The translations under genes were made by a program, and so were the position numbers. A model generated the notes under the pieces. That model made no database searches. It was not told the origin of the DNA and worked only from the letters and a program-made list of their open reading frames with translations. From the NCBI GenBank assembly GCA_039931675.1, contig JBDTRM010000291.1, positions 1 to 64,000 of the forward strand: a DNA stretch of 64,000 bases. Direction: 5' to 3'. How positions within the stretch are numbered: position 1 is the stretch's first letter; each line of letters opens with the position of its first letter. Shown piece after piece: positions 55,838-64,000 of this stretch. Source of the DNA: JAEUTH01 sp039931675. GTDB lineage: Bacteria > Bacteroidota > Bacteroidia > AKYH767-A > OLB10.

Positions 55838-56761
55838 ATGGATAGCTATTCAAATCTTATCATCAATGCTGTTGACATCATTAAAAATGCTGTCGTAAAG
55901 ATTGATGTTTATCACGCCAATCAAAACAAGCAGCAACCTGCAGGCAACGGTTCGGGTTTTTTATTTTCTACCGATGGTTACATTTTCACCAACTCTCACG
56001 TAGTGAATGGTGCAACAAAATTAAAGACAACCATGTATGATGGCACCGAAATGGAGGCCACAGTTGTTGGAGAAGACCGCCACTCTGACATTGCTGTTTT
56101 AAAAACCTACGCCAATGTGAGCACCACTGCACATCTTGGCGATTCAGCAGAAATAAAAGTGGGACAGTTGGTTATTGCAATCGGTAACCCTTACGGATTT
56201 CAGCATACGGTTACAGCAGGTGTTATCAGTGCATTAGGACGAACACTCCGTACACAAACGGGAAGATTAATTGATAATGTTATTCAAACCGATGCTGCAT
56301 TAAACCCCGGCAATTCAGGCGGACCGTTAATCAATGCTGATGGAATTGTTGTCGGAGTAAATACTGCAACAATAATGGGTGCGCAAGGTTTATGTTTTGC
56401 AATCAGCATTAATACAGCGAAAGAAATTGCATATCAACTCATTCAACATGGCAAAGTGCGTAGGGCTTACATGGGCTTTTCGTCACAGGTTGTTGACCTT
56501 GTTCCAAAATTGGTTCAGCATCACAATCTTAAAAACAAAAAAGGTTTGTTTGTGATTTCAGTTGAAAAAGGTTTTCCTGCAGAAGCAGGTGGAATGCGCG
56601 AAGGTGATTTTGTTATTGGATTTAATGATGTAGTTATTGAATCAATGGATGATCTTTTCAGAATGTTGACACAGGAAAGAATAGGTGAGTTTCAATACAT
56701 CACTGTTTTACGTGGAAATGAAAAATTTGATTTGAGAATTACACCTGTGGAGTTGAAGTAA
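55838..56761 (+). CDS. HtrA/DegP-like serine protease (S1C) with one PDZ domain
   Basis: 307 aa. The catalytic triad is complete: His54 in TNSHVV, Asp84 in HSDIAVL and Ser160 in LNPGNSGGPL. A single PDZ domain follows (~205-300; GLFVISVEKGFPAEAGGMREGDFVIGFNDV). Members of this family cut misfolded proteins. The protein is shorter than DegP (two PDZ domains) and begins MDSYSNLIINAVDII with no visible signal peptide or anchor; the start is supported by the family fold beginning at once and by stops upstream. It is therefore predicted cytoplasmic unless exported in an unusual way. It is probably transcribed alone; the downstream gap 56762-56980 contains a CATTCTGAGCAAAGCGAAG stretch typical of dispersed bacterial repeats. 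Confidence 0.88.
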   Translation: MDSYSNLIINAVDIIKNAVVKIDVYHANQNKQQPAGNGSGFLFSTDGYIFTNSHVVNGATKLKTTMYDGTEMEATVVGEDRHSDIAVLKTYANVSTTAHLGDSAEIKVGQLVIAIGNPYGFQHTVTAGVISALGRTLRTQTGRLIDNVIQTDAALNPGNSGGPLINADGIVVGVNTATIMGAQGLCFAISINTAKEIAYQLIQHGKVRRAYMGFSSQVVDLVPKLVQHHNLKNKKGLFVISVEKGFPAEAGGMREGDFVIGFNDVVIESMDDLFRMLTQERIGEFQYITVLRGNEKFDLRITPVELK

Positions 56762-56980
56762 TATGCGCCTGAGTTATCCGAAGTCCAGTCCCTGGTTATT
56801 GTCATTCTGAGCAAAGCGAAGAAACTTTCTTCATAGGTAGCAATTACTTCATTTGGAGAAAGATGTTTCGTTTCACTCAACAGGACATTATAGATATGAC
56901 TTGAGCCGATCAACAAACAACCATTCAACCAACTTATAAATTCTCTTTTGTATGTTTACCGCAAACAAAAAAGCTATTTA

Positions 56981-59335
56981 ATGAGAAGCAGATTTATCAC
57001 CATCGTAACCATTGCATTATGTTATACAGCAACGCAGGCGCAACTTTTTAAATCAAAAGATAAAGAAGTCAAGCCTATCATTCCAGAAAATGCTTATCAA
57101 ATTGTTCCGCAACCGGCATCGCTTACCCCTTTAAAAGGAAAATTTCATTTGCTTGAAAACGGTAAAATTGTTTTTGATGGACGCATAAAGGATTACAAGT
57201 TTGCCCCGCCTTATTTGTTAAGCGTTTTAAATCCTGCAACAGGTTACAAATATACTTTCGATAAAATGCAGCAGGGTGATTCTCCCGGCAAGAATGACAT
57301 CTCATTTGTATATGATAAAACGATAACCAATCGCGAAGCATACAATCTCGAAGTAAAAGATGATCGCGTAATTGTAAAATGCAGTGGAGGTGCCGGAGCT
57401 TTTTATGCCATACAAACTTTGCTGCAGTTAATGGATGATTCTATTTATTATCAAAAGAAAATCTTAGGAAAGATATGGACTATTCCTTGTGTTACTATTC
57501 AAGATGCGCCACGCTTTGGTTATCGTGGTATGCACCTTGATTGTGCTCGCCATTTGTTTCCAGTGTCGTTTGTCAAAAAATATATTGACATGATGGCCAT
57601 GCATAAGATGAATACATTTCACTGGCATCTTACTGATGACCAGGGCTGGCGAATTGAAATAAAGAAATATCCGAAACTAACAACTGTTGGCGCGTTTCGC
57701 AAGGGAACCTTTCAATATACATCTCATGATTTGCCTCCCGTTTTTGATAAAACTCCTTACGGAGGATTTTACACGCAAGCCGATATCAAAGCAATAGTTA
57801 AGTATGCACAGGAACGTTATGTAACTATTATTCCTGAAATTGAAATGCCCGGTCATGCACTGGCAGCATTGGCATCATATCCTGAATATGCCTGCAAAGA
57901 CACCGTGATTGAAGTAGGTACTAACTGGGGTGTTTATGATGAAGCGTTTTGTCCAACTGAGAAAACATTTACGTTTCTGCAAGATATTTTAAACGAAGTG
58001 ACTTTACTTTTTCCGGGAAAGTATGTCCATATTGGTGGTGATGAAGTTTTGAAATCGCGATGGAAGGAAAGCACTGCATGCCAGGATTTAATGAAGCGTG
58101 AAAAATTGAAAGATGAAAATGAGTTGCAGAGTTATTTTATAAAACGCATTGAAAAATATCTTGTCACCAAGCAAAAACAAATAATTGGCTGGGATGAAAT
58201 TTTAGATGGCGGCTTATCGCCCAATGCAACAGTGATGAGCTGGCGTGGCGAGGAAGGTGGTGTTGCAGCCGCCAAACAAAATCACGATGCCATTATGACT
58301 CCGGGCAACTTTTGTTATTTTGATCATTATCAATCTTTATCACCAAGTGAACCTTTTGCAGGTTGTTGTTATGTTCCTGTGAGCCAGGTTTACAGTTATG
58401 ATCCTATTCCTAAAGGTTTAAACGAAACAGAAGCTGCACATATTTTAGGTGCACAAGGCAATGTGTGGACGGAGTACATGAATAATTCCAATTACGTTGA
58501 ATACATGATCATGCCACGCCAGTGTGCTTTAGCTGAAGCGCTGTGGACTCCAAAAGAAAAAATGAACTATGCGGATTTCAGTTCACGTATGGTCAGGCAT
58601 TTCAATCGCTTCAACATATTGAAAATAAATTATGCAAAGCACATGATGGATGTTAGTGCAAAAATAAATTCAACGGCTGGAAAAGTTTCAGTCGAATTAA
58701 GTTCTGTTATACCAGATGCAAAAATATATTACACGTCTGATGGCAGTGCAGTTACTCCCGGTTCAACAACCTATACGGAAGCCGTTACAATTTCGAAGTC
58801 AGGAGTTTTTAAGGCTGCCAATTTTAAAGATGGAAGTAAAATCGGAAATGATTACGTGCAGCAATTCAATATGCACAAGGCCGCAGGCGTTGATATTAAA
58901 TTGACTAACCAGCCATCATCCACTTACAATCCTGGCGGTGCATATTTTTTATTGAATGGAGTTGAAGGTTCTTCAAATTATGGTGACGGACAATGGCTTG
59001 GTTTTAGCGGTGTTAACTTTGATGCAGTTATTGATCTAGGAAGCGATGTGGATGTGTCGGGCATTAAGATTAATTATATTGTGAAAAATGATTCATGGAT
59101 ATATGCTCCTGTTAAGATTACTTATTCGGTGTCAACCGATGGCGTAAATTATAAAGAAGTATATAACGGTGTGCCTGATGCAAGTAATGGATTGAAAAAT
59201 GCTGCTGCAAAATTTGCAACAGAAAAAGCACGTTACATAAAAGTGTTAGCAGAAAATACGATGATAATTGCAGGTGGAAATGCAGGTGCCGGAAACCCTG
59301 CATGGTTATTTGTAGATGAAGTGGTAGTTGAATAA
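56981..59335 (+). CDS. Beta-N-acetylhexosaminidase, GH20 family
   Basis: 784 aa from ATG 56981, which gives a signal peptide ending ATQAQ; a frame extension to 56948 adds a poor leader. Residues ~35-155 are the GH20 N-terminal domain. The catalytic TIM barrel (~160-510) shows RFGYRGMHLDCARH, MHKMNTFHWHLTDDQGWRIEI, PEIEMPGHALAALASYPEY and HIGGDEVLKSRW, in which Asp354-Glu355 are the substrate-assisted catalytic pair. A chitobiase C-terminal/Fn3-like domain (~565-640; AKIYYTSDGSAVTPGSTTY) and a discoidin F5/8C-like domain (~650-784) follow. It releases terminal GlcNAc or GalNAc from chitin oligomers or glycans, in the periplasm or at the surface; there is no T9SS tail. The lipoprotein gene 33 bp downstream is probably cotranscribed. 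Confidence 0.93.
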   Translation: MRSRFITIVTIALCYTATQAQLFKSKDKEVKPIIPENAYQIVPQPASLTPLKGKFHLLENGKIVFDGRIKDYKFAPPYLLSVLNPATGYKYTFDKMQQGDSPGKNDISFVYDKTITNREAYNLEVKDDRVIVKCSGGAGAFYAIQTLLQLMDDSIYYQKKILGKIWTIPCVTIQDAPRFGYRGMHLDCARHLFPVSFVKKYIDMMAMHKMNTFHWHLTDDQGWRIEIKKYPKLTTVGAFRKGTFQYTSHDLPPVFDKTPYGGFYTQADIKAIVKYAQERYVTIIPEIEMPGHALAALASYPEYACKDTVIEVGTNWGVYDEAFCPTEKTFTFLQDILNEVTLLFPGKYVHIGGDEVLKSRWKESTACQDLMKREKLKDENELQSYFIKRIEKYLVTKQKQIIGWDEILDGGLSPNATVMSWRGEEGGVAAAKQNHDAIMTPGNFCYFDHYQSLSPSEPFAGCCYVPVSQVYSYDPIPKGLNETEAAHILGAQGNVWTEYMNNSNYVEYMIMPRQCALAEALWTPKEKMNYADFSSRMVRHFNRFNILKINYAKHMMDVSAKINSTAGKVSVELSSVIPDAKIYYTSDGSAVTPGSTTYTEAVTISKSGVFKAANFKDGSKIGNDYVQQFNMHKAAGVDIKLTNQPSSTYNPGGAYFLLNGVEGSSNYGDGQWLGFSGVNFDAVIDLGSDVDVSGIKINYIVKNDSWIYAPVKITYSVSTDGVNYKEVYNGVPDASNGLKNAAAKFATEKARYIKVLAENTMIIAGGNAGAGNPAWLFVDEVVVE

Positions 59336-59368
59336 TATTTTCATAAAATCAAATTCAAATATATAAAC

Positions 59369-59830
59369 ATGAGATCAATTGTAATGATGCTGCCGGTTTT
59401 ATTAATAGTAGGCTGCGCAAGCAAAAAAAGTGTAAGCGGCACTTCAACGGTTCAGCCGCAAACTTCAACAACTACGAATGACACGCCAGTTCAGTCGCAA
59501 ACTTCAAAAACAATGAATGACTCTACGCCAATAACCCGTGCAGATACACTGCCACTAATTGTTGAGTTTTACAGTATTGGCGAAGGTGTAAAATCTGAAC
59601 CCAAAACCAGGCTTGATGGTTTTATAAAAGATTATGAAAAGATTTTAAAACAATCTATTTCCTACCAGGTGATAAGCTGGGGCAGAGAAGGGGAGTACGA
59701 TGCCTGTTTCAGATTGGCCAATCTCAACGAAGAACAACGACATACTTTTATTGCTGAATTGAAAAAGTTGTATGATGAAAAAAGTATGGTTCATGTTTTA
59801 GAGAATCAAACTTGCCAACATATCAGGTGA
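59369..59830 (+). CDS. Small lipoprotein of unknown function
   Basis: 153 aa. A short signal ends in the lipobox LIVGC (Cys16). A low-complexity Thr/Ser/Gln linker (~20-57, with the near-repeat VQPQTSTTTND / VQSQTSKTMND) leads to a compact domain (~60-150; PLIVEFYSIGEGV, RLDGFIKDYEKIL, GREGEYDACFRLANL, ELKKLYDEKSMVHVLEN). The Cys in CF and in TCQ could form a disulfide. I do not recognise a family. It follows the hexosaminidase gene by 33 bp, so the two are likely an operon. Confidence 0.68.
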   Translation: MRSIVMMLPVLLIVGCASKKSVSGTSTVQPQTSTTTNDTPVQSQTSKTMNDSTPITRADTLPLIVEFYSIGEGVKSEPKTRLDGFIKDYEKILKQSISYQVISWGREGEYDACFRLANLNEEQRHTFIAELKKLYDEKSMVHVLENQTCQHIR

Positions 59831-59864
59831 TTATTTTTCAGACAGAATAAACTGATCGTGCTTA

Positions 59865-59924
59865 TGGTTGGTGTTTTTTTCACCAACCATTGACGTCAGT
59901 GGTTGGTGAAAAAAACACCAACCA
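59865..59924. repeat. 60-bp nested palindrome
   Basis: Two 25-nt arms (59865-59889 and 59900-59924) are perfect reverse complements around a 10-nt centre containing the palindrome TGACGTCA. Each arm is itself a hairpin: TGGTTGGTG, seven T (or seven A), CACCAACCA. Only one base pair of the whole 60 bp breaks the symmetry. It lies between two genes on the same strand, 35 bp after the lipoprotein stop, and could terminate transcription or be a REP-like element. Confidence 0.9.
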
Positions 59925-59971
59925 CACGCAGAATCGCAATGACGAATAACTGATACCCAATACCCAACAAC

Positions 59972-60385
59972 ATGTACTCTATAAACATTGACAAAGCCAA
60001 ATTACAACCGGAGGTTATACATCGCTACCTGAGCGAAGAAAGTTATTGGGCAAAAAATATTTCATTGGAGCAAGTGATGAAGCGGATTGAAAATGCTTTT
60101 TGTGTGGGCATTTATTTTAAAGATGAGCAGGTTGGTTTTGCGCGTCTTATTACTGACTATACTTCATTCGCTTACCTCGCAGATGTTTTTATTCTTGAAC
60201 CTCATCGGGGTAAAGGATTATCAAATCAATTGATGGAATTTATTTTAAGCAGAAATGAATTTCAAAACATCAGGCGTTTTATGTTGGCCACCCGCGATGC
60301 ACATGCGCTTTATGAAAAGTTTGGATTCAGGCCAATTGCAAACCCTGAAAGATGGATGGAAATTCCTTTGAAAGAAGGTAATTGA
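59972..60385 (+). CDS. GNAT family N-acetyltransferase
   Basis: 137 aa. The GNAT fold is visible: an N-terminal helical part (PEVIHRYLSEESYWAKNISLE), the strand pair GIYFKDEQVGFARLITDYT and YLADVFILEPHRGKGLSNQLMEFIL, where R-G-K-G is the acetyl-CoA pyrophosphate-binding loop, then FMLATRDAHALYEKFGFRPI with the family's terminal YEKFGF motif. The acceptor is unknown; the closest known subgroup is small GNATs of about this size that acetylate amines. Cytoplasmic. It follows the nested palindrome and probably has its own promoter; the downstream minus-strand gene converges 23 bp away. Confidence 0.88.
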   Translation: MYSINIDKAKLQPEVIHRYLSEESYWAKNISLEQVMKRIENAFCVGIYFKDEQVGFARLITDYTSFAYLADVFILEPHRGKGLSNQLMEFILSRNEFQNIRRFMLATRDAHALYEKFGFRPIANPERWMEIPLKEGN

Positions 60386-60408
60386 ATTTATTCAGAGATT
60401 GAAATCAC

Positions 60409-62460
60409 TCACTTTACCGAAAGAGAGGTTACTTCAATTCTACGTGCACGTGCAGCTTCAGGACTGTAAATAGATTGCGCTTTGTTTTGAGCCTGGTCAC
60501 TTACATTTTTAAAAGCTGTTTCACCCTGCGCCTCTTCGGTTATTTCTAACTTTTTGTTTTGAATGTAAGTTTTCAAAACTCCCGACTCATAAGCATTGAT
60601 GTAATTTAAAAAGCAACTGATCCTGCGTTGTGATAAATGATAATTGTATTCACTATCAGCCAGCGGACTTGTGGAACCTTTAACTGTAAGCTGAACAGTT
60701 TTTCCACGCTCTAATAATTTTAAAATGTAATTGCACATTTTATCCAATCTTTGATAACCTGCATTTAAATCAACATTAAAAAAGTCGGTAATTTTTTTTG
60801 AGGCAGTATCCCGTTCATTTTTGCCAAAGCTTGCTGCATAATTTTTTTTGTACTTGTCAAGATTTTTAAGGTATTCCACATGCAATGCATCATAACTGCT
60901 TTTTGTTGTTTCTTTAATTGTTCCTGGGTCGGGTTGGTCATTATCGAAATATAGACTTAATGGAAATGTAAACTCTAACTCTTGTTCAATCATAGATCTT
61001 GTTGCAGTATCGCGTGTGCTCATAGGCACATCATCTAAAGAAATTACACTGGAACTTTTCTGAATTTCACCGGTCATTTTTTTCTTTTCTTCCTTTGGCA
61101 TGATGTAGTAATACAAATCATAGCAGCAGGTTGCAGCTTTTATAAATAATGATCCCGTGCGGTTACTGGTCAGTACACCTGTAGTATCATTATCATTTAC
61201 AGTAAAATATAAATCATTGGTGCTTGAATTAAGTGGAGGTCCAATGTTAACAGGGTATGAAAAACTATTGCCATTATTTTTACTTCTGAAAATATCAAAT
61301 CCTCCAAGCCCTTCATGCCCTTCGCTGCTAAAGTATAGAGCTTCTTCACCTTTTGAATAAAACGGAGTTACATCGTCAGCAAATGTGTTGATAGTATTTC
61401 CAACATTCACAGGTTCATTAATAGTTCCATCAATCGTTACATTGCTTTTCCATATATCAGCTTTGCCGAATCCCCCAGCCATATCTGAAACAAAAAATAA
61501 AAGATAACCTTCATTGCCATTGGTAGATAGCGATGGTTGCGTATAAGTATATTGATCAAGATTTATTTGATGAGCAGAGATGAGTTGGGGAATGGTCCAT
61601 TCTTTATCTGCAAACTTAGATTCATACATTTTGCATTTCAGCTTATTAATAGAATCTGATTTGCAGCGACAAAAAACCATCAGTTTTTTATCGGCACTAA
61701 TTGTTGCATTGCTGTTATTTTCGTTTTCAGTATTGATGACTTCATCAATTGGTTTAGCCAATACGTAGCGATTATTTTTTTTTTCAGAAGTAAGAATTTT
61801 TGAAACGAAAGTTTTTTTTCCTTTTTCACCAGGCACTGTTTCTTCAAACTTATTGGAGGAAAAATAAAGTTCCTTGCTGTTTAGCATCAAACCTGCAAAA
61901 TCGCTATATACGCTGTTTACATTACTGCCCATATTGGTTACAGTTGCTTTAATAGGTGCTGCCAAAAGTTTTAATGCAGTATCGCAGGCCCGTATTTCCA
62001 AATCTGTTTTCAGCGCAAAATAATCTTTCGTAATCTTAGCTTGCAGGTCATACATTTTATAAAATCCTTTTGCAGTTTCATACAAGCCTAAGCATTTTTT
62101 CATTTCGGCAAGATAAAAAACAGCTAATGGATATTTATGCCCATCATCATCGGCCACCACACGCGAATAACTTAACGCAGCATTTTTATAATCGTTATAA
62201 AGTCTTTGTGATTCAGCTTTTTTAAAAGAAAGATCAACGTCTTTACCTTTTACATCCAAAGCCTGGTCAAAAAAATATGCTGCGTTAAAATAATCACCTT
62301 TGGCAAATGCTTTGTCACCTGCCTTTTCAAACGATGATGCAGGCTGTGCAGCAACAATTGTATTAGAGATTAAGAAAATAATTATTGAAATTAAAAACCT
62401 GTGAGGGAATAAAAAAGGTTTATATAAATCAAAACAGCAATCAGGATTTTTTGTAATCAT
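60409..62460 (-). CDS. OmpA family / PorE-like protein of the second T9SS locus
   Basis: 683 aa. The annotated ATG gives an unusually long n-region before the hydrophobic core (HRFLISIIIFLISNTIVAAQ); no later Met offers a better start and GAAGGAGT lies upstream at ~62473-62480. TPR-like helices (~45-150; DKAFAKGDYFNAAYFFDQAL) precede a PD40 propeller (~165-440; LMLNSKELYFSSNKFEE, GYLLFFVSDMAGGFGKADIWKS, ALYFSSEGHEGLGGFDIFRS). The C-terminal ~150 residues are a divergent OmpA domain (VQLTVKGSTSPLADSEYNYHLS, ARARRIEVTSL); the usual Asp-rich GHTD segment is replaced by KGSTS, so peptidoglycan binding may differ. Unlike the PorE-like protein at 47558 it lacks a clear CRD. It is the last gene of a type B / PorP / OmpA run, 54 bp after the PorP gene. 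Confidence 0.85.
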   Translation of the reverse strand: MITKNPDCCFDLYKPFLFPHRFLISIIIFLISNTIVAAQPASSFEKAGDKAFAKGDYFNAAYFFDQALDVKGKDVDLSFKKAESQRLYNDYKNAALSYSRVVADDDGHKYPLAVFYLAEMKKCLGLYETAKGFYKMYDLQAKITKDYFALKTDLEIRACDTALKLLAAPIKATVTNMGSNVNSVYSDFAGLMLNSKELYFSSNKFEETVPGEKGKKTFVSKILTSEKKNNRYVLAKPIDEVINTENENNSNATISADKKLMVFCRCKSDSINKLKCKMYESKFADKEWTIPQLISAHQINLDQYTYTQPSLSTNGNEGYLLFFVSDMAGGFGKADIWKSNVTIDGTINEPVNVGNTINTFADDVTPFYSKGEEALYFSSEGHEGLGGFDIFRSKNNGNSFSYPVNIGPPLNSSTNDLYFTVNDNDTTGVLTSNRTGSLFIKAATCCYDLYYYIMPKEEKKKMTGEIQKSSSVISLDDVPMSTRDTATRSMIEQELEFTFPLSLYFDNDQPDPGTIKETTKSSYDALHVEYLKNLDKYKKNYAASFGKNERDTASKKITDFFNVDLNAGYQRLDKMCNYILKLLERGKTVQLTVKGSTSPLADSEYNYHLSQRRISCFLNYINAYESGVLKTYIQNKKLEITEEAQGETAFKNVSDQAQNKAQSIYSPEAARARRIEVTSLSVK

Positions 62461-62514
62461 TATGTGACTGAACTCCTTCGACTAATAGCGATTAGAAATT
62501 ATTGCTACGATTAA

Positions 62515-63588
62515 TTAATATATAATACAGGGTGGGCCAGGAGGACGTGACCTTACTGTTTTCACTTTATAAATTAATGCAAACTCAATTGCACCTCTTC
62601 CTTTACTCACATGCTTTAAACCGGAAGTATTAATATCATAGCTGAACCCGGCAAAAACATTTTTAAAATCAGCGCCTACATTCAACACAATTGCATCTTT
62701 CATCCTCATGCCCACACCTGCATAAATATTGCTTACAGGCAATTGAGGATTATCCAATTCATATTTCAATTGAGCGTTGATGTCAAATTCACTGATTGAA
62801 TTTTGTTTCATGTAAAGCAGCGATGGCAAAACCTGCATCTGATCTGATAACCTGTAACGGATACCCGTATTAAAAATATAATGCGGTGCTATATTCACTT
62901 TACCGGAACTATAAAAACTGTTCTTTGGAGAATTAATATGTTGAACTGCAGCACCGGCATCTAACTGAAAATCGTCACTCCTGAAAAGCTGCGCTCCTAA
63001 TCCAAAACCTAAATCAAGATAACTCATTTTGTCATTTGTAACCGGCTCTCCTGTTGGAGCAGAAGGATCAAAAAGATCACCGGTAAACTGGTTATCGAAA
63101 TTCAAATCGTTCAAATCAAAACTCTTTTGTGTATAGCCCAATTGCAAACCACCTGTTAAAACATAAGCAGAATCATTTAATGATTTGAAGTATGCAAACG
63201 AGGTTGCGATATTGAGAGTTTTTAAATGTGAGTCGCCATCTTTATCATTATTAACTTGTAAACCAAAGCCTGTGTTAGGCTTATTTCTTGGTGCGCCAAG
63301 CGCCAATGTCTTCATATCAAAGCCAACTGAAAATGTTTTGTACGGTGCAGTAACCGATTTCCATTGTGTGCGGTTATTCAAAAAAAGACGATAGTCAGCA
63401 TTGTCAAAACCTGCATTGGAAGGATTGAGATTTAAAGGAGAATAATTGTATTGCGAATAATGAAGGTCTTGAGAGTATGATTTATTGATAAAAATAAAAC
63501 TGAAAGAAAATAACATAGCCATTATTGCAAAGCTTTTTGAAAAAACTTTGCAATTGCAAGAACTGATATATGTTAAGTGCTTCAACAT
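62515..63588 (-). CDS. PorP/SprF family protein of the second T9SS locus
   Basis: 357 aa. Signal peptide within the first ~39 residues (ending KSYSQ). The family signature LHYSQYNYSPLNLNPSNAGFDNADYRL and NRTQWKSVTAPYKTFSVGFDM is followed by barrel strands with GFGLQVNNDKDGDSHLKTLNI, LTGGLQLGYTQKSFDL, IFNTGIRYRLSDQMQVLPSLLYMK and GVGMRMKDAIVLNVGADFKNVFAGFSYDINTSGL. It starts one base after the stop codon of the type B sorting-domain gene (TAA, A, ATG at 63592-63586), so the two are almost certainly coupled, as expected for a SprF-type partner dedicated to one adhesin. Confidence 0.9.
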   Translation of the reverse strand: MLKHLTYISSCNCKVFSKSFAIMAMLFSFSFIFINKSYSQDLHYSQYNYSPLNLNPSNAGFDNADYRLFLNNRTQWKSVTAPYKTFSVGFDMKTLALGAPRNKPNTGFGLQVNNDKDGDSHLKTLNIATSFAYFKSLNDSAYVLTGGLQLGYTQKSFDLNDLNFDNQFTGDLFDPSAPTGEPVTNDKMSYLDLGFGLGAQLFRSDDFQLDAGAAVQHINSPKNSFYSSGKVNIAPHYIFNTGIRYRLSDQMQVLPSLLYMKQNSISEFDINAQLKYELDNPQLPVSNIYAGVGMRMKDAIVLNVGADFKNVFAGFSYDINTSGLKHVSKGRGAIEFALIYKVKTVRSRPPGPPCIIY

Positions 63589-63589
63589 T

Positions 63590-64000
63590 TTATTTCAGCA
63601 ACGTGATGTTACCTTTCTTAGAAAACTTCTCATTATTATAACATTTGATCTCTGCATAATAATCATACACCGCAGGGGTCAGTTTCTTGCCTTTGTATGA
63701 ACCATCCCAGCCAAAAGAAGGCTCATTGCTTTCAAACACTTTAACGCCCCAGCGATCGTAAATTACAAAATGCATTTCCATAATAGTATTTCCGTGTACA
63801 TATATCACATCATTAACGCCATCGCCATTTGGCGAAAATGCATTCGGTATGTAAAGCTCAGGCTCAATACATTCAACATTTTTTACATAAAATGAAACGG
63901 TATCGGTATTAGTACATCCTTTGTCATCGGTAATCACTACAATATAAGTATAAAATCCCGAATCAGGATTAGCCACGGGGTTATAAATCTGCGGATTGTT
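63590..64000 (-). CDS. T9SS type B sorting-domain protein, C-terminal part (5' end outside window)
   Basis: The frame is open to the window edge, so only the last ~136 residues are seen. They include the end of a PKD/Ig-like domain (GFYTYIVVITDDKGCTNTDTVSFYV) and a complete type B gliding-associated sorting domain: LYIPNAFSPNGDGVNDVIYV, FVIYDRWGVKVFESN, WDGSYKGKKLTPAVYDYYAEI. The parent protein is presumably a large surface protein exported by the T9SS with the PorP/SprF protein encoded 1 bp downstream. Confidence 0.9.
   Translation of the reverse strand, partial: NNPQIYNPVANPDSGFYTYIVVITDDKGCTNTDTVSFYVKNVECIEPELYIPNAFSPNGDGVNDVIYVHGNTIMEMHFVIYDRWGVKVFESNEPSFGWDGSYKGKKLTPAVYDYYAEIKCYNNEKFSKKGNITLLK

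Noticed and set aside
56762..56947. Possible gene or regulatory RNA downstream of the HtrA-like gene
   Set aside because: The stretch around CATTCTGAGCAAAGCGAAG resembles a common dispersed intergenic repeat; no stable structure or frame was found.

Overview
The window reads as chromosome of a low-GC, gliding-type member of the Bacteroidota (Chitinophagales/Flavobacteriales-like; the genus cannot be read from the sequence). The evidence is the number of type IX secretion system (T9SS) substrates: at least seven C-terminal type A sorting domains, two type B (gliding-motility-associated) sorting domains, two PorP/SprF family proteins, two OmpA/PorE-like proteins, a SprB-type giant repeat adhesin, TAnnTTTG-type promoters, and few recognisable Shine-Dalgarno sites. 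No rRNA, tRNA, CRISPR array, transposase or phage structural operon was seen.

Layout. 1-1043: the C-terminal part of a PIG-L family deacetylase. 1326-9162 (minus): a three-gene run of secreted proteins (146 aa, 1961 aa beta-helix protein, 480 aa propeller-like protein), the last two with T9SS sorting tails. 9568-14663 (plus): a 38-aa membrane peptide overlapping a Na+/solute symporter, a type II NADH dehydrogenase, a DUF5808-like membrane protein and a lipoprotein. 14809-19717 (minus): a complete phosphorelay of hybrid kinase, HPt protein and LytTR response regulator. 19848-28102 (minus): four cell-surface genes. Three form a mosaic fibre family and two of these carry an intramolecular chaperone (S74-like) domain just before the T9SS tail; the fourth is a BNR/sortilin-like propeller protein.

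28700-40648 (plus): a 3982-aa SprB-like adhesin with 43 tandem repeats of about 77 aa and a type B tail. Downstream are an outer-membrane barrel, a hypothetical gene, a decayed second copy of the adhesin's last 45 codons, and a PD40 propeller protein with a CxxCH motif. PorP/SprF and PorE-like genes follow (46361-49759), then a DUF4231 membrane protein. 50617-55617 (minus): a 1663-aa T9SS protein with 12 cysteine-rich repeats. 55838-60385 (plus): an HtrA-like protease, a GH20 hexosaminidase, a lipoprotein and a GNAT acetyltransferase. 60409-64000 (minus): a second, compact type-B protein / PorP / OmpA-like trio that runs off the window.

How it fits together. Most of the window builds the cell surface. 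Type B adhesins are expected to leave through the T9SS with help from a cognate PorP/SprF protein, and PorE-like OmpA proteins anchor the assembly to peptidoglycan. The type A proteins would be exported and attached to the surface separately. The phosphorelay beside the fibre cluster is a candidate regulator, by position only. The observations I would check first are: sorting tails preceded by a self-cleaving chaperone domain; the recurrent two-repeat module inside the SprB array; the duplicated adhesin 3' end flanking an apparent insertion; runs of C tracts in the leaders of the adhesin, porP and porE-like genes; and a near-perfect 60-bp nested palindrome at 59865-59924.
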